Origin: Rhodonellum psychrophilum GCM71 = DSM 17998
GTDB lineage: Bacteria; Bacteroidota; Bacteroidia; Cytophagales; Cyclobacteriaceae
Direction of reading: 5' to 3'
NCBI RefSeq assembly: GCF_000381545.1
Contig: NZ_KB906684.1
Span: 86,913 to 150,912 of the forward strand
Length of the DNA stretch: 64,000 bases
Both the position numbers and the translations under genes were made by a program. Under the pieces are notes generated by a model, which worked only from the letters and a program-made list of their open reading frames with translations, was not told the origin of the DNA and ran no database searches. This document shows, piece after piece, positions 26,870 to 35,997 of this stretch; position 1 is the stretch's first letter; every line of letters starts with the position of its first letter.

Positions 26870-27976
26870 ATGAGTAGCCTATTTCGCCTAATAAAAAATA
26901 ATTTGATTAATGTTCCTGGCTGGAGGACTCATAAAAAAGTAGTGGTTTTTGAGAGCGATGATTGGGGGATGCAGCGAATGGCGTCAAAGGCATCTTTTAA
27001 CCGCCTGGAAAAAAAGGGTTATAATGTCCATCACTCTGTCTTTGATCGCTTTGATTCGCTTGAGTCCAATGAGGATTTGCGCATGCTTTTGGAACTGCTT
27101 TCAGTTTATAAAGACAGTAGAGGAAAGCCGGCTAAGTTTACCATGAACATGATCATGGGCAATCCCGACTTTGATAGAATAAAAGATGCAGGATATAAGA
27201 AATATTATTTTGAACCTTTTTATCAGACCTTAGAAAGATTTTCTAACAAGAATCAAGTGGTAGCGCTATATGGAGAAGGGGTGGCAGCAGGATGTTTCAG
27301 GATGCAGTTTCATGGAAGGGAACATGTGCACATTAACCGATGGCTGGCTCGGCTAAGAGCTGCTGATCCTATATATCTGGACGCCTTTGACGAAGGGATG
27401 TATGCTTTGGAGAGTGGGTATTTGGACGCAATGGCGATGTATGAAAAAGCAGACATCCCAATGGTAAGAGATAGCATTGCAGAGGGAATGTCGCTTTTTG
27501 AACAAATCTGGGGGTTTAAGTCTGATTCGATAATTGCTCCTTGTTATACCTGGGGTGCTGCTGTAGAGAAAGTATGGGCAGCAAATGAGGTTAAATTTAT
27601 CCAAGGTGGACGGGCCCAGAAGAGGTCTATTATTGGGCAAAAGCAAACTCAGATCAAGCGGCATTACATAGGAGAAAAATCTTTAAATGGAATGAGTTAT
27701 ATGATCAGAAATGTTAGTTTTGAGCCTGTGACTGCACCTCATCGGGATTGGGTTCATACGGCCCTTGCTGAGGTTTCCACAGCTTTTCGTTGGGGAAAAC
27801 CAGCTGTTATATCCACTCATCGGCTGAATTATATTGGGTCTTTGGAACCTGAGAACAGAAAAAAAAACTTGCAGGTGCTAGGGGAATTTTTGGATAAATT
27901 GATCAGTCTATATCCAGATATTGAGTTTCTAAGTAGCGATGAATTGGGATGGATGATCTCTTCTGAAAGGGGATGA
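26870..27976 (+). CDS. NodB-like deacetylase-fold protein, paralogue 3
   Basis: Third copy, 368 residues. It is close to copy 1: NVPGWRTHKKVVVFESDDWG at the start, TMNMIMGNPDFDRIKDAGYKKYYFEPF (copy 1 has TTNFIMANPDFNKIKESKFKNYYFKDL), FHGREHVHINRW, APCYTWG and WGKPAVISTHRLNY. The putative metal ligands Asp-Asp and H-x3-H are retained. Like copy 2 it lies beside an ATP-grasp gene, here 147 bp downstream of it. The upstream gap shows no terminator, so it may belong to the same transcript as pglC. Deacetylase activity is inferred from the motif pattern only. Confidence 0.6.
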   Translation: MSSLFRLIKNNLINVPGWRTHKKVVVFESDDWGMQRMASKASFNRLEKKGYNVHHSVFDRFDSLESNEDLRMLLELLSVYKDSRGKPAKFTMNMIMGNPDFDRIKDAGYKKYYFEPFYQTLERFSNKNQVVALYGEGVAAGCFRMQFHGREHVHINRWLARLRAADPIYLDAFDEGMYALESGYLDAMAMYEKADIPMVRDSIAEGMSLFEQIWGFKSDSIIAPCYTWGAAVEKVWAANEVKFIQGGRAQKRSIIGQKQTQIKRHYIGEKSLNGMSYMIRNVSFEPVTAPHRDWVHTALAEVSTAFRWGKPAVISTHRLNYIGSLEPENRKKNLQVLGEFLDKLISLYPDIEFLSSDELGWMISSERG

Positions 27977-28010
27977 AATAGATGTTTTTGATTAAATAAA
28001 TTCACGAACC

Positions 28011-28943
28011 TTGCTTTTAAAAATTTACTATTTCATTCACAAGCTGTATAAAATTTTTCCTGTTAACTCTATTTACATTAAGTTTAAAGTACGAGAGGTT
28101 TTTGGATGGGTAATGACACGTTTGGTTATGTCGGCTTTGATGCCCGTGCACAGGGAATATTTTGGAGAGGATCAGGAAGACTATATCATTTCACTGACCT
28201 CCTATGGTAAGAGAGTCTATGAAACCCCCAAAACAATACTTTCTTTAAAAAACCAACATAAGTCAACTGTCAAAATCATATTATGGCTGGGAAAAGAGGA
28301 GTGGAATGTGGGGAATATACCCGTCACATTAGCCGTTTTGGTAGATGAAAGATTTGAAATCCGATATGTGGAAGATTTGGGATCCCATAAAAAATATTTT
28401 TTTTCTATGAAGGAATTTCCAAATAAACACATCATTATTTGTGATGATGATTATATATATCCTCCTTTATTTATCACATTGTTGATTGAATCCCACCAGA
28501 AGTTTCCGGATGTAGTTCATTGTCACAGTGCAAGAAGAATCAAATACACATCTGCGGGTGATTTTCTTCCTTATAAAAAATGGACTTTTTCAAAGCCAGA
28601 TGCGCAAAGGTTTGATTACAAGTTACTTCCCTTAGGTGGTGGGGGAGTATTGTTCCCAAGAAGCATATTTTCAGAATTTGACTTGCATCAAATCAGGCAT
28701 TTGATTGATGAATTCAAAACAACAGATGACCTTTTGCTTTTTGCCCTATTGTTAGCAAAGGGAAAAAAAGTACATCAAGTAGATTATATCAATAAGCTGT
28801 TTATCCCTTCCTATCCCCAAAATAAGTATTTGTATTTGGCTAAAATCAATGTGCCCTATCAGAACGATGTGAATTGGGCGAAATTAAATGAGAAGTTCAA
28901 CCTTGCCCAATATTTTTTACAAGAGAGGGTTGTTGGGATTTAA
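28011..28943 (+). CDS. Putative capsule-type glycosyltransferase
   Basis: 310 residues. The block DYIISLTSYGKRVYETPKTILSLKNQ and the motif HIIICDDDYIYPPLF (a D-D-D metal site after a hydrophobic strand) fit a GT-A-fold family of bacterial capsule transferases. GGGGVLFPRSIF and FKTTDDLLLFALLLAKG correspond to the later acceptor-side and Asp-Asp helix. The start is probably the TTG at 28011, since the next Met lies 34 residues in. It is the last gene of the glycan locus; a 450-bp gap follows. Confidence 0.7.
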   Translation: MLLKIYYFIHKLYKIFPVNSIYIKFKVREVFGWVMTRLVMSALMPVHREYFGEDQEDYIISLTSYGKRVYETPKTILSLKNQHKSTVKIILWLGKEEWNVGNIPVTLAVLVDERFEIRYVEDLGSHKKYFFSMKEFPNKHIIICDDDYIYPPLFITLLIESHQKFPDVVHCHSARRIKYTSAGDFLPYKKWTFSKPDAQRFDYKLLPLGGGGVLFPRSIFSEFDLHQIRHLIDEFKTTDDLLLFALLLAKGKKVHQVDYINKLFIPSYPQNKYLYLAKINVPYQNDVNWAKLNEKFNLAQYFLQERVVGI

Positions 28944-29391
28944 TCCTGGTATTTAACCCGAAAAGTAGGTTTTGCAATAGGTGTTGAAACTGCAAGAAAA
29001 TCAAACCATTTGGAGAATAAGGCATTGTACCAAAACGGTGAAGTCATAAACCGTCGACAACCGACTGATTTTGAAGTATTTTTAGTTTGGAACGGGATTG
29101 GAAATGCATAAAACGGGTTTCAGTAAAAAAAAGCGCTGCGCGTCATTGTTTAAAAAATCACATTGGAATGAAAGTTTCATGCAAAGGATAGGCATAAAAG
29201 AAAGGCAAAGTGTGGCTTAGTGAAAAAGTGTTGGGAATTACAGTATAAAGTATGAAACTGATCTTGTAGTATTTCCTGAAAATCCACTTAATTAACAAAT
29301 AAATACCATACGTATATTAAGTACTAATTGCCTGGAAATGGTTTGATTTTTTTTATGGTTTTTTGCATTCAGAAATAAAAAAATTAAAAAT
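28944..29391. other. Gap between glycan locus and LruC lipoprotein
   Basis: Contains repeat copy B (28971-29111) and otherwise no gene. The last 60 bases before the lipoprotein start are rich in T and A, as expected for a Bacteroidota promoter and leader, but no exact TAnnTTTG box is present. Confidence 0.4.
28971..29111 (+). repeat. Interspersed intergenic repeat, copy B
   Basis: Best preserved of the shorter copies. It carries GAAACTGCAAGAAAATCA, then ATTTGGAGAATAAGGCATT, GGTGAAGTCATAAACCG and ACTGATTTTGAAG in the same order as copies F and G. One frame is open through the whole copy and encodes ETARKSNHLENKALYQNGEV, so the family could derive from a small coding sequence, although other copies have stops in that frame. 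Confidence 0.6.
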
Positions 29392-31620
29392 ATGAAACAT
29401 TGTTTAAGGTTCTTTTTGGTTTTTCCCTTGTTTGTATTCTCCTCCTGCTTGTTTGAGGAGAATACAAATGATATCAATAAATTGACTGCATCATCAGTTG
29501 ATTTTTACGCAATGAAAATATTACCTCATTTTGATTTTAGTTCGATAGATGATGTTAATTTAAGTGTACAGTTTAAACTGATGGGTGGAATTCCTTACAA
29601 AGGAGCAAATTTTGTGGCCTACAGCGGCAAACCTACCAAATCCGAAGGAGGATATGACTTTTCTAAATCTGCAAAACATGCTACATTTCATTTGGACAAA
29701 GACGGAAATTTTTCCTCTCCTTTAAAAATCGCCAAGAACATCAATACGCTTTACTTATATTCTGCCTCATCTGGAATCAACCAGGTATACGAGGTGATAC
29801 GCAGTGGTAAGAATTTCACATTTTCCTACGAAATCCCCAAAGATCCAAAATCTTCAGCGGGAACGAATCCTTTGTCTTTGAGAACAATTCCAGGATACTC
29901 AACCTTGAGTACAAATGCCTGGAATGATAGTGGCTTGCCATCTGTTGGACTTTATAATAAATTTATTCAGTCAGATTTTTTAAATAGATTGGACATTTTG
30001 TTTGCTGTTTCAACCGGTCCGACAACAAATCTCAATAACTTAACCTTCGATAGCAATGCCAATGGTAGACAAAGGTTAGTTGGTTTTACCCCGCCAAGCA
30101 CTTTGTTTTATGAATTTTTTGCTACATTCGGACAAAACGTTGTACTTGAACAAAATTTTATTTTACCTAAATCCACCTCTGTCGAGTTAACTTTTCTTGA
30201 CTCAGACAGACGGTATAACCATTCGGTTGGATACAAGTATAAAAAGCCAGGCGATGTAAATTTTACTGAGGTTATTACTTTCCCAAATACTGGATTCAAT
30301 GACAATTCAGAGGCTGTACTTCTTACCGGCCATTCTATAAGCTTGAAAGATGTATCAAATGGTTCATCAATTTTCCCTTCAGGAACGGAAATTGGATTAT
30401 TCTTTTTGGAAAGAGCATTTGATTCAAGCAATGGGAATTTGGACGTTAATAAATTAAAGCTTTCCCAGGATGTAGAAGCTGACCAAAAAGGGGACAATCA
30501 AAATATTACCAGAAGACTTGTTGCGCTAAAATATCCTTCTTTCTCTAGTGGGGTTTCTGTGGATCATCCCATCTCTTTAACAAATTCTATAATCGTTGGG
30601 TTTGAACAAAATTACAGATCTGATTATCCTGCAGGAGCATCTGCTACAGGTGATTTCGTTCTTAATACGGACTATGGCGACGTAAAATTGATGTTGACAT
30701 TTCCTTCTTTAAACCCATCTGAATTTTCCTCTTTAGCGGAAAAAAAATCCGGAACTCCTTTACCTATCATGCCCTATTATAATAATTTTTTAGGAATTGA
30801 AATGTTTAATTATACTTACCATCCGGCAGAAAATGCCTACACCAGGGTAATGTTTGAAGACAACTGGCCGAGTCTTGGAGATGCGGATTTCAATGATATG
30901 GTAGTGGATTATAATTATGTGGTAAAAACAGGGACCCGTTCATTGATCGGGGAAGTGGAAATGGATTTCAAATTGATTGCCGTATCTGCTGCCTTTAACA
31001 ATTCCTTTGGCGTTAGACTGCTAGGAATGCCAGCGCACCATAGCCTTAAGATGACCAATAGATCGCCTGCAGATATTGCTTTGCCAATTGCGGAAAGTAT
31101 ACCCGGTAGTTTTATTGTCTTCAAGGATGTGAATACTATAATCAACAATGATTGTTTAAATACACCGGATCGTACTAAAAATGGTGTTTGTGCTGAGGCA
31201 TTTGATGATGATTATAATGTTAAATTCTCCGTGGTGTATGACAGGACTGCTGTTTTGTCTGATTTCTCCTTCAGTCCTTTTATTTATGTCAATGGGAATA
31301 GGGGAAGAGAAATCAATCTGATAGGAACATCTCCTTCTACTTTGGCCGACTCGAGGTATTTTGGACAAGGAAGTGATGATACCGGTGTTGGGACATCCTA
31401 CTCTACGAAAGCGAATAATGCCTTGGGATTTGGTCAGGGGCTCCCTTGGGCGATCCAAACCCCTACACAAATTGAACTGCCAAAGGATCGGGTGCAGATC
31501 AATCTTGCTTATCCTGATTTGGTTCAGTGGGCGACCACCGGGGCTATTTCTGGCCCAGGGAACTGGTATGATACCAAAGCTGCTGAGAAAACGAACCGGA
31601 ATAAAGGGAAGAGGCCATAG
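29392..31620 (+). CDS. LruC-domain surface lipoprotein
   Basis: 742-residue lipoprotein. The signal sequence ends in the lipobox VFSSC with Cys19, and acidic residues follow directly (EENTND), a pattern linked with surface export in Bacteroidota. Residues from about 488 carry FEDNWPSLGDADFNDMVVDYNY, the calcium-binding-like core motif of LruC/DUF4842 domains, and the domain runs to the C-terminus. The middle (about 60-480) is beta-rich and unassigned. A role in attachment or surface organisation is possible but unproven. A clear hairpin terminator follows 66 bp after the stop, so it is probably transcribed alone. Confidence 0.8.
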   Translation: MKHCLRFFLVFPLFVFSSCLFEENTNDINKLTASSVDFYAMKILPHFDFSSIDDVNLSVQFKLMGGIPYKGANFVAYSGKPTKSEGGYDFSKSAKHATFHLDKDGNFSSPLKIAKNINTLYLYSASSGINQVYEVIRSGKNFTFSYEIPKDPKSSAGTNPLSLRTIPGYSTLSTNAWNDSGLPSVGLYNKFIQSDFLNRLDILFAVSTGPTTNLNNLTFDSNANGRQRLVGFTPPSTLFYEFFATFGQNVVLEQNFILPKSTSVELTFLDSDRRYNHSVGYKYKKPGDVNFTEVITFPNTGFNDNSEAVLLTGHSISLKDVSNGSSIFPSGTEIGLFFLERAFDSSNGNLDVNKLKLSQDVEADQKGDNQNITRRLVALKYPSFSSGVSVDHPISLTNSIIVGFEQNYRSDYPAGASATGDFVLNTDYGDVKLMLTFPSLNPSEFSSLAEKKSGTPLPIMPYYNNFLGIEMFNYTYHPAENAYTRVMFEDNWPSLGDADFNDMVVDYNYVVKTGTRSLIGEVEMDFKLIAVSAAFNNSFGVRLLGMPAHHSLKMTNRSPADIALPIAESIPGSFIVFKDVNTIINNDCLNTPDRTKNGVCAEAFDDDYNVKFSVVYDRTAVLSDFSFSPFIYVNGNRGREINLIGTSPSTLADSRYFGQGSDDTGVGTSYSTKANNALGFGQGLPWAIQTPTQIELPKDRVQINLAYPDLVQWATTGAISGPGNWYDTKAAEKTNRNKGKRP

Positions 31621-31685
31621 GTTTCATCTTATTTGATGCAGTGAAGGTTTGATAGTTTAAATTTCATTTGTTTTCTATACTATTC

Positions 31686-31717
31686 AAAAGGTTATCTGAT
31701 GGTTCGGGTAACCTTTT
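31686..31717 (+). terminator. Rho-independent-type terminator after LruC gene
   Basis: Inverted repeat AAAAGGTTA (31686-31694) and TAACCTTTT (31709-31717) with a 14-base loop, followed by further T. It is placed 66 bases after the stop of the LruC lipoprotein gene. Confidence 0.65.
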
Positions 31718-31795
31718 TAACTTTTGTTCCCTGTTTTTTAGTTCATGATTCCGCCATCAAGCCTAGATCAAGAAAAATAAAGCTTTTGAACCCGA

Positions 31796-31920
31796 ATTCT
31801 AAGACAACGGAAAAGTAACGTAAAGGATCTAACTTGATGTAAGTTAGATGGAATATGCATCAGGCTTCCAAATGCGGTTGAAATTGAAAGTAAATCAGGT
31901 TGTTTGGGGAAAAAGGATTG
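31796..31920 (+). repeat. Interspersed intergenic repeat, copy C (with hairpin)
   Basis: This copy keeps the 5-prime end of the element: ATTCTAAGACAACGGAAAAG, then a perfect hairpin ATCTAACTT (31827-31835), loop GATGT, AAGTTAGAT (31841-31849), then ATGCATCAGGCTTCCAAATG and AAAGTAAATCAGG. Copy F, inverted at 42455-42721, has the same end, the same 9-base stem and a 5-base loop. Confidence 0.65.
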
Positions 31921-31932
31921 GCATAACAGGGG

Positions 31933-31959
31933 TTTTTAACCCGATAACCGGGTTAAAAA
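31933..31959. terminator. Perfect 11-bp hairpin flanked by T and A runs
   Basis: TTTTTAACCCG (31933-31943), loop ATAAC, CGGGTTAAAAA (31949-31959). The stem is perfect and T/A runs lie on both sides, so it could terminate in either direction. It lies about 195 bp upstream of the next gene, separating that operon from repeat copy C. Confidence 0.5.
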
Positions 31960-32153
31960 ATTTTGAATTGAATAATAGAATTGATAATCCACAATGCAGT
32001 TAGATACACAAATTAAATGTGCAGTAAAAAAAAGTAATTTTTGAGACACCTTTTATTTACATAAATCATCAGCCTGTTGCTTTGAAGTCAGTGTAATTTG
32101 GATAGGGCTTCAAGTCAAAATATATTTATGTTCCAATTTTACCTTTAAATTAT

Positions 32154-33284
32154 ATGTTTTTTCAACATCCTATAAGTACCCATCTTTCCAGATTATCGAG
32201 GCGTTTGCTTCCGGCTGTATTTACGGGCATGTTTTGTCTGTTTGCCTGTGCTCCAATGGACCTGGACAATATCGCTCCTTACAAATACGTGATCAATGAC
32301 TTTAATGACAAAGGTGATCTTCCAGAGGTAGAAAAAGAGGTGCCTGAGCGCAGTATTTTTGAACCTGGTGGCATTACACTGTCCGCTGGTACGATGGAAT
32401 TGGTAGAAGACATTCTTACGGCAGTTCTAAGGGATAATTTGAAGGTCGAAAATGAGAGGGTATTAAAAAATTTCACCGATTTGCGGAATCCTGCCCTGAT
32501 GGATGCAAGGTTAAGAGAAATCAATGTCCGAGATGTTGACAATATTCTTGACACCACGATCCCCTTGGAGAAATTGTTTACAGACTTATTTTTTCACGTC
32601 GAAGAAAATAGTGCTTTAGCGGCTTATTTGCCTACTTATGTGCCTCCAAAGATTGATGGGATTATTTTTAATTTTTATGACATCCCTCCTCGGCCAGATG
32701 CCAGATTAAGTCTGGGAACTTCAGATCATTTGAAAGAATTTAAATTTAATTCTGTTTACAGCGCAAATCCCACACTTGTCACGCCTTGCAGCGATGCCAT
32801 AGAAGTGGTCTATCAGGAAACGCTGAATCTTCTTGTAAGCCAATCCGAAGAGCAGATTCTCCAAAGCCAAGAGTTTTATGAGGGCATTCGGGAGGATATT
32901 TTGAATATCAAATCCGAACGCTTTGCCTATCTGACGGATACCCTTCAGGGAAGTGTAGATGAACTGAGGAGGCTTGGCATTGCCGTGAATATTGCCTCCA
33001 ATGAATTGTTGGCAGAAGGAAAAATAACAGAGGAGATTTATTATGGAGTCAAGGTGTTTTTGGTAGCATTCCTGGTGAAGTCAAGGCAAAACTTGATTAT
33101 GATGGAAGACACCATTACAGCGGCTATTGACACTATTTACCAAATAGATATTGGCAGAACGGATCAGGCTTACAACAATTTCATCGAAAAACTCATTGCG
33201 GTTTTTGATGAAGTCATCAAGGATTTGAATAGTACTAAAATCGGAGCACTTAACAATTGCCACAATCAAGGAGGGGGATCATGA
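32154..33284 (+). CDS. Lipoprotein, first gene of envelope operon
   Basis: 376-residue lipoprotein of a family I do not recognise. The N-terminus has an Arg-rich segment (RLSRRLL), a hydrophobic stretch and a lipobox LFAC; acidic and Pro-rich sequence follows. The rest is mostly helical, with long Glu/Gln-rich segments (QSEEQILQSQEFYEGIREDILNI), suggesting coiled-coil-like helices in the periplasm. The ATGA overlap with the next gene, an outer-membrane barrel, and the YjbH-like genes after it suggest an accessory role in exopolysaccharide secretion, comparable in position to the lipoprotein of YjbEFGH/GfcABCD operons but not visibly homologous. Confidence 0.6.
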   Translation: MFFQHPISTHLSRLSRRLLPAVFTGMFCLFACAPMDLDNIAPYKYVINDFNDKGDLPEVEKEVPERSIFEPGGITLSAGTMELVEDILTAVLRDNLKVENERVLKNFTDLRNPALMDARLREINVRDVDNILDTTIPLEKLFTDLFFHVEENSALAAYLPTYVPPKIDGIIFNFYDIPPRPDARLSLGTSDHLKEFKFNSVYSANPTLVTPCSDAIEVVYQETLNLLVSQSEEQILQSQEFYEGIREDILNIKSERFAYLTDTLQGSVDELRRLGIAVNIASNELLAEGKITEEIYYGVKVFLVAFLVKSRQNLIMMEDTITAAIDTIYQIDIGRTDQAYNNFIEKLIAVFDEVIKDLNSTKIGALNNCHNQGGGS

Positions 33285-34027
33285 TAGGAATAAATAATTC
33301 AAGATTAAAGTATAGTTTCTTCGTCTGCACACTGTTTCTGTTTTTTTATATCCCGATGGAGGTAAGCGCACAGGTCAAGCTGGAAAATGTCTCCATAGGC
33401 TCTTCGCTCTGGTTGAGGTCCTACAATACCCCTGATGAAAGATCCGCCTTAGTCAATCCCCCTACTGAGGAAGGTTCGCTTAATCCGACCCACATCACCT
33501 CCCTGGCCGCAGAGCTTGCTTTAAATGAAAAATTCTCCCTGCTGTCAAGGGTGGGTTATGGAACCGGTAAGTATGAAACTACTTTTGTGGTAGGTGATTT
33601 GATCAGAAAGGAAACAATCAGCCAAAGGATAATTCCCACGAGTATTGGCATAAACTACAATATATTTTTTTCTGACTCCCTAGACAGTGAGGATGAATCC
33701 TCCAAGAAGATTTCTCTCTTTGTCGGTGCTGGCCTGAACAGGTATTTTATCCAGCACAGCATTTCCAGAGAAGTGAACTTTGGCCCGGGAGGTTTTAATG
33801 ATATCTCGTTTGTAGGCAATAACTATGGCGCTTATTTGCATGTGGGAGTTCGGAAACCCCTAAGTGATCGATTTGACTTGATGGCAGATCTTCGGTACAA
33901 TACCGGGTTTTACCACCACAAGGTTTATCCCGATGAATTAAACGGAGCGTCGATAAGGAAGAAAATCAGTGCGAAAGGTGCTGAATTTGGAATACGTCTG
34001 GTGTACAAATTCAATCACAACCAATGA
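33281..34027 (+). CDS. Outer-membrane beta-barrel protein
   Basis: 248 residues with a cleavable signal peptide (hydrophobic stretch ending VSAQ). The mature part alternates polar and hydrophobic residues with aromatic girdles, for example LAAELALNEKFSLLSRVGYGTG, ISLFVGAGLNRYF and YGAYLHVGVRKPLSDRFDLMADLRYNTGF. It ends in GIRLVYKFNHNQ, close to a C-terminal aromatic barrel-closing strand. It is coupled to the lipoprotein by an ATGA overlap and to the next gene by another overlap, so the three are surely one transcript. The start at 33281 is preferred because the upstream in-frame ATG at 33257 lies within the previous gene and precedes a weaker signal peptide. Confidence 0.72.
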   Translation: MIGINNSRLKYSFFVCTLFLFFYIPMEVSAQVKLENVSIGSSLWLRSYNTPDERSALVNPPTEEGSLNPTHITSLAAELALNEKFSLLSRVGYGTGKYETTFVVGDLIRKETISQRIIPTSIGINYNIFFSDSLDSEDESSKKISLFVGAGLNRYFIQHSISREVNFGPGGFNDISFVGNNYGAYLHVGVRKPLSDRFDLMADLRYNTGFYHHKVYPDELNGASIRKKISAKGAEFGIRLVYKFNHNQ

Positions 34028-34803
34028 CGCAATCAGGTTTTTGGACCTCAATGATTTTTGTTTGTTTGTTGTTTTTTTTTAACTCCAAGCATGTCCAAGC
34101 CCAACTCAATTTCTTGGGAAAACCTGGCCTGGTGATGACGCCCAAGCCAGGCATTTCTGATGAAAAGGAGTATTTCTATATGGGGACCTCCTTTGTTCCT
34201 AAAAAATTTGCCCTCAATAATTTTGTGAGGAGGATTGATGAAGAGGATTATTTTGTTGGAAATCTTGATTTTGCCTCACGTGTCAGGATTAATGCCGTGC
34301 TGACCAGGCCCAGAAACATAGACCGCATAGGAATAGGGGACAGGCATCTGGATGTGCAGGTGGACTTGATATATCAGCGTGGATGGCTCCCCAACGTGGG
34401 TGTAGTCATTACCCCGGAATTCAATGGTTCTGCTTCCCTGAATCACAATGCAATCTTGCTCTCCAAGTATTTTGACCTGTCAAAAGATCTTAGATTGGAA
34501 TTTTCTGGGGGATACGGTTTACCCTTGGTTTTTATGAAACCTTTTAGAGGTCTTGGCTTGGATGAAACCAAGTTTCAATGGGTTGATAAGGCACTCCTTG
34601 GTAACCATTATCTCAATGATTTTTTTGGAGGTGTTCAATTAAGTGCATGGAATAGCCTTTGGATTTCCGCTGAATATGACGGTCGATTTTACAATGCAAG
34701 TGCAAGTGTTTTGCTTTTCAAAAGTTTGCATTTTCAAGCAAGATTACTTGGTTTGGAAGCTTTCTCATATGGTTTTGGGTATAGATTTCTCTTGAAAGAT
34801 TAA
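34024..34803 (+). CDS. YjbH-like outer-membrane protein, N-terminal barrel
   Basis: 259 residues with a signal peptide ending VQAQ. The opening LNFLGKPGLVMTPKPGISDEKEYFYMG resembles the start of YjbH proteins (a short tract giving a G-L-x-x-T-P-like motif, then a barrel). Repeated amphipathic strands follow (VQVDLIYQRGWLPNVGVVITPEF, SLNHNAILLSKYF, LRLEFSGGYGLPLV), and it ends in YGFGYRFLLKD, a barrel-closing aromatic tail. It is half the size of a typical YjbH. The next gene, 11 bp downstream, looks like the other half, so the function appears to be split between two polypeptides. YjbH/GfcD proteins assist secretion of exopolysaccharide across the outer membrane. Confidence 0.58.
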   Translation: MTQSGFWTSMIFVCLLFFFNSKHVQAQLNFLGKPGLVMTPKPGISDEKEYFYMGTSFVPKKFALNNFVRRIDEEDYFVGNLDFASRVRINAVLTRPRNIDRIGIGDRHLDVQVDLIYQRGWLPNVGVVITPEFNGSASLNHNAILLSKYFDLSKDLRLEFSGGYGLPLVFMKPFRGLGLDETKFQWVDKALLGNHYLNDFFGGVQLSAWNSLWISAEYDGRFYNASASVLLFKSLHFQARLLGLEAFSYGFGYRFLLKD

Positions 34804-34814
34804 GGCAATACCCT

Positions 34815-35969
34815 ATGAGAGTTTCAGTACTGACTTACATGTTGCTTGTTTCTGTTTTTGGCTTTATGTCAAGCTTCAAATCCTATGCTCAAGCCGATTT
34901 AATTTCGCTGGAAGAGCAGCTCAGCAAAAATGGGTTTGAGCAGGTTGTATTAACGCTCATCAGCACTGATCAGGATTTCATCCTTTATTTTGAACATAGG
35001 GCATACCGCAATCCTTTGGATGCGATGAAACTCGCCAGAAGATTGGCAGAGGAATTCGGGGTGATCGTGAAAGTTTATGTGCCACTGCACATGGGGGTGC
35101 CTTTAGGAAGCTATGAGTTTGATGGAAATGGTTTTGTTGGAAAGACGCTGTCAGAAAATAGAAAAAGAGAATTTTCTTATGCGTATAAGTCAGACAAGTA
35201 TAGGTTTAATTTTTACATGTTGCCTGAAGTCCAAAGTAGGTTTGGGTACCACGAACGACCTTTGCAAACCAAGATCAATTGGATCACGGCCACCACCGTT
35301 AATTTGGGTAGGGGGTTCGGATTGCACACCGGGATATTGGTTCCCATAGTCAATGAACTGGATAGTCAGGAAAAAAACATCAGATTGGCGCCCACCTATT
35401 TAAGCACTTTTTCCAATTTCTTGCCCAATCACTATCTTCTGAGTCATACAGGTCTTTTTTACAATGATCGATTTGGAGTAAATCTTCAGTACCGTTTTTT
35501 TGATGCGGACAAAAGATGGAGTTTTGGATGGGAACTGGCAGTTTCGGGTTTCTATATTTTGCCCTCTTCCGGTTTGTATATGGAGGGTTTAAATGACGAA
35601 ATGGTCCTCTTCGATTTCGAGTATTATTTCCCCAAGGAGATGCTGACTTTGAAACTGCAAGGGGGGCAATTTATGTATTTTGACCGGGGAGCGAGGGTTG
35701 ACCTGATCCGGCAATACGGGAGTGTGGATGTTGGCTTGTATGGGCTGAGCACCACCAATGGTTTTAATGCTGGATTTATGCTGCATTTCCCTCTGGTTCC
35801 CAGAAAAATATTAAGGTCCAAAAAGGCTGAACTCAGAATGACAGAATCCTTTAAGTGGTCCTATTTCTTCAATAATGAGGGCAATATAGGAACCCGGGTC
35901 AGATCTGGCCCTATGCTTTCCGATATTACGCGGCAGCATCGGTATTTATTTATCAAAAATCAAAGGTGA
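34815..35969 (+). CDS. YjbH-like protein, C-terminal part
   Basis: 384 residues with a signal peptide ending SYAQ. A small alpha/beta part comes first (LEEQLSKNGFEQVVLTLISTDQDFILYFEHRAYRNPLDAMKLARRLAEEFG), as in the inter-barrel region of YjbH. A second barrel follows with strands such as FGVNLQYRFFDADKRWSFGWELAVSGF and VDVGLYGLSTTNGFNAGFMLHFPLVP; the GF..G..F..PL pattern is a YjbH landmark. The late segment SFKWSYFFNNEGNIG fits the family end. With the gene before it, it would make up one YjbH equivalent. No evidence of a frameshift between them: each has its own signal peptide and barrel end. Confidence 0.58.
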   Translation: MRVSVLTYMLLVSVFGFMSSFKSYAQADLISLEEQLSKNGFEQVVLTLISTDQDFILYFEHRAYRNPLDAMKLARRLAEEFGVIVKVYVPLHMGVPLGSYEFDGNGFVGKTLSENRKREFSYAYKSDKYRFNFYMLPEVQSRFGYHERPLQTKINWITATTVNLGRGFGLHTGILVPIVNELDSQEKNIRLAPTYLSTFSNFLPNHYLLSHTGLFYNDRFGVNLQYRFFDADKRWSFGWELAVSGFYILPSSGLYMEGLNDEMVLFDFEYYFPKEMLTLKLQGGQFMYFDRGARVDLIRQYGSVDVGLYGLSTTNGFNAGFMLHFPLVPRKILRSKKAELRMTESFKWSYFFNNEGNIGTRVRSGPMLSDITRQHRYLFIKNQR

Positions 35970-35997
35970 TTTGGCATTTGGCAATTGAACCCAAAAT

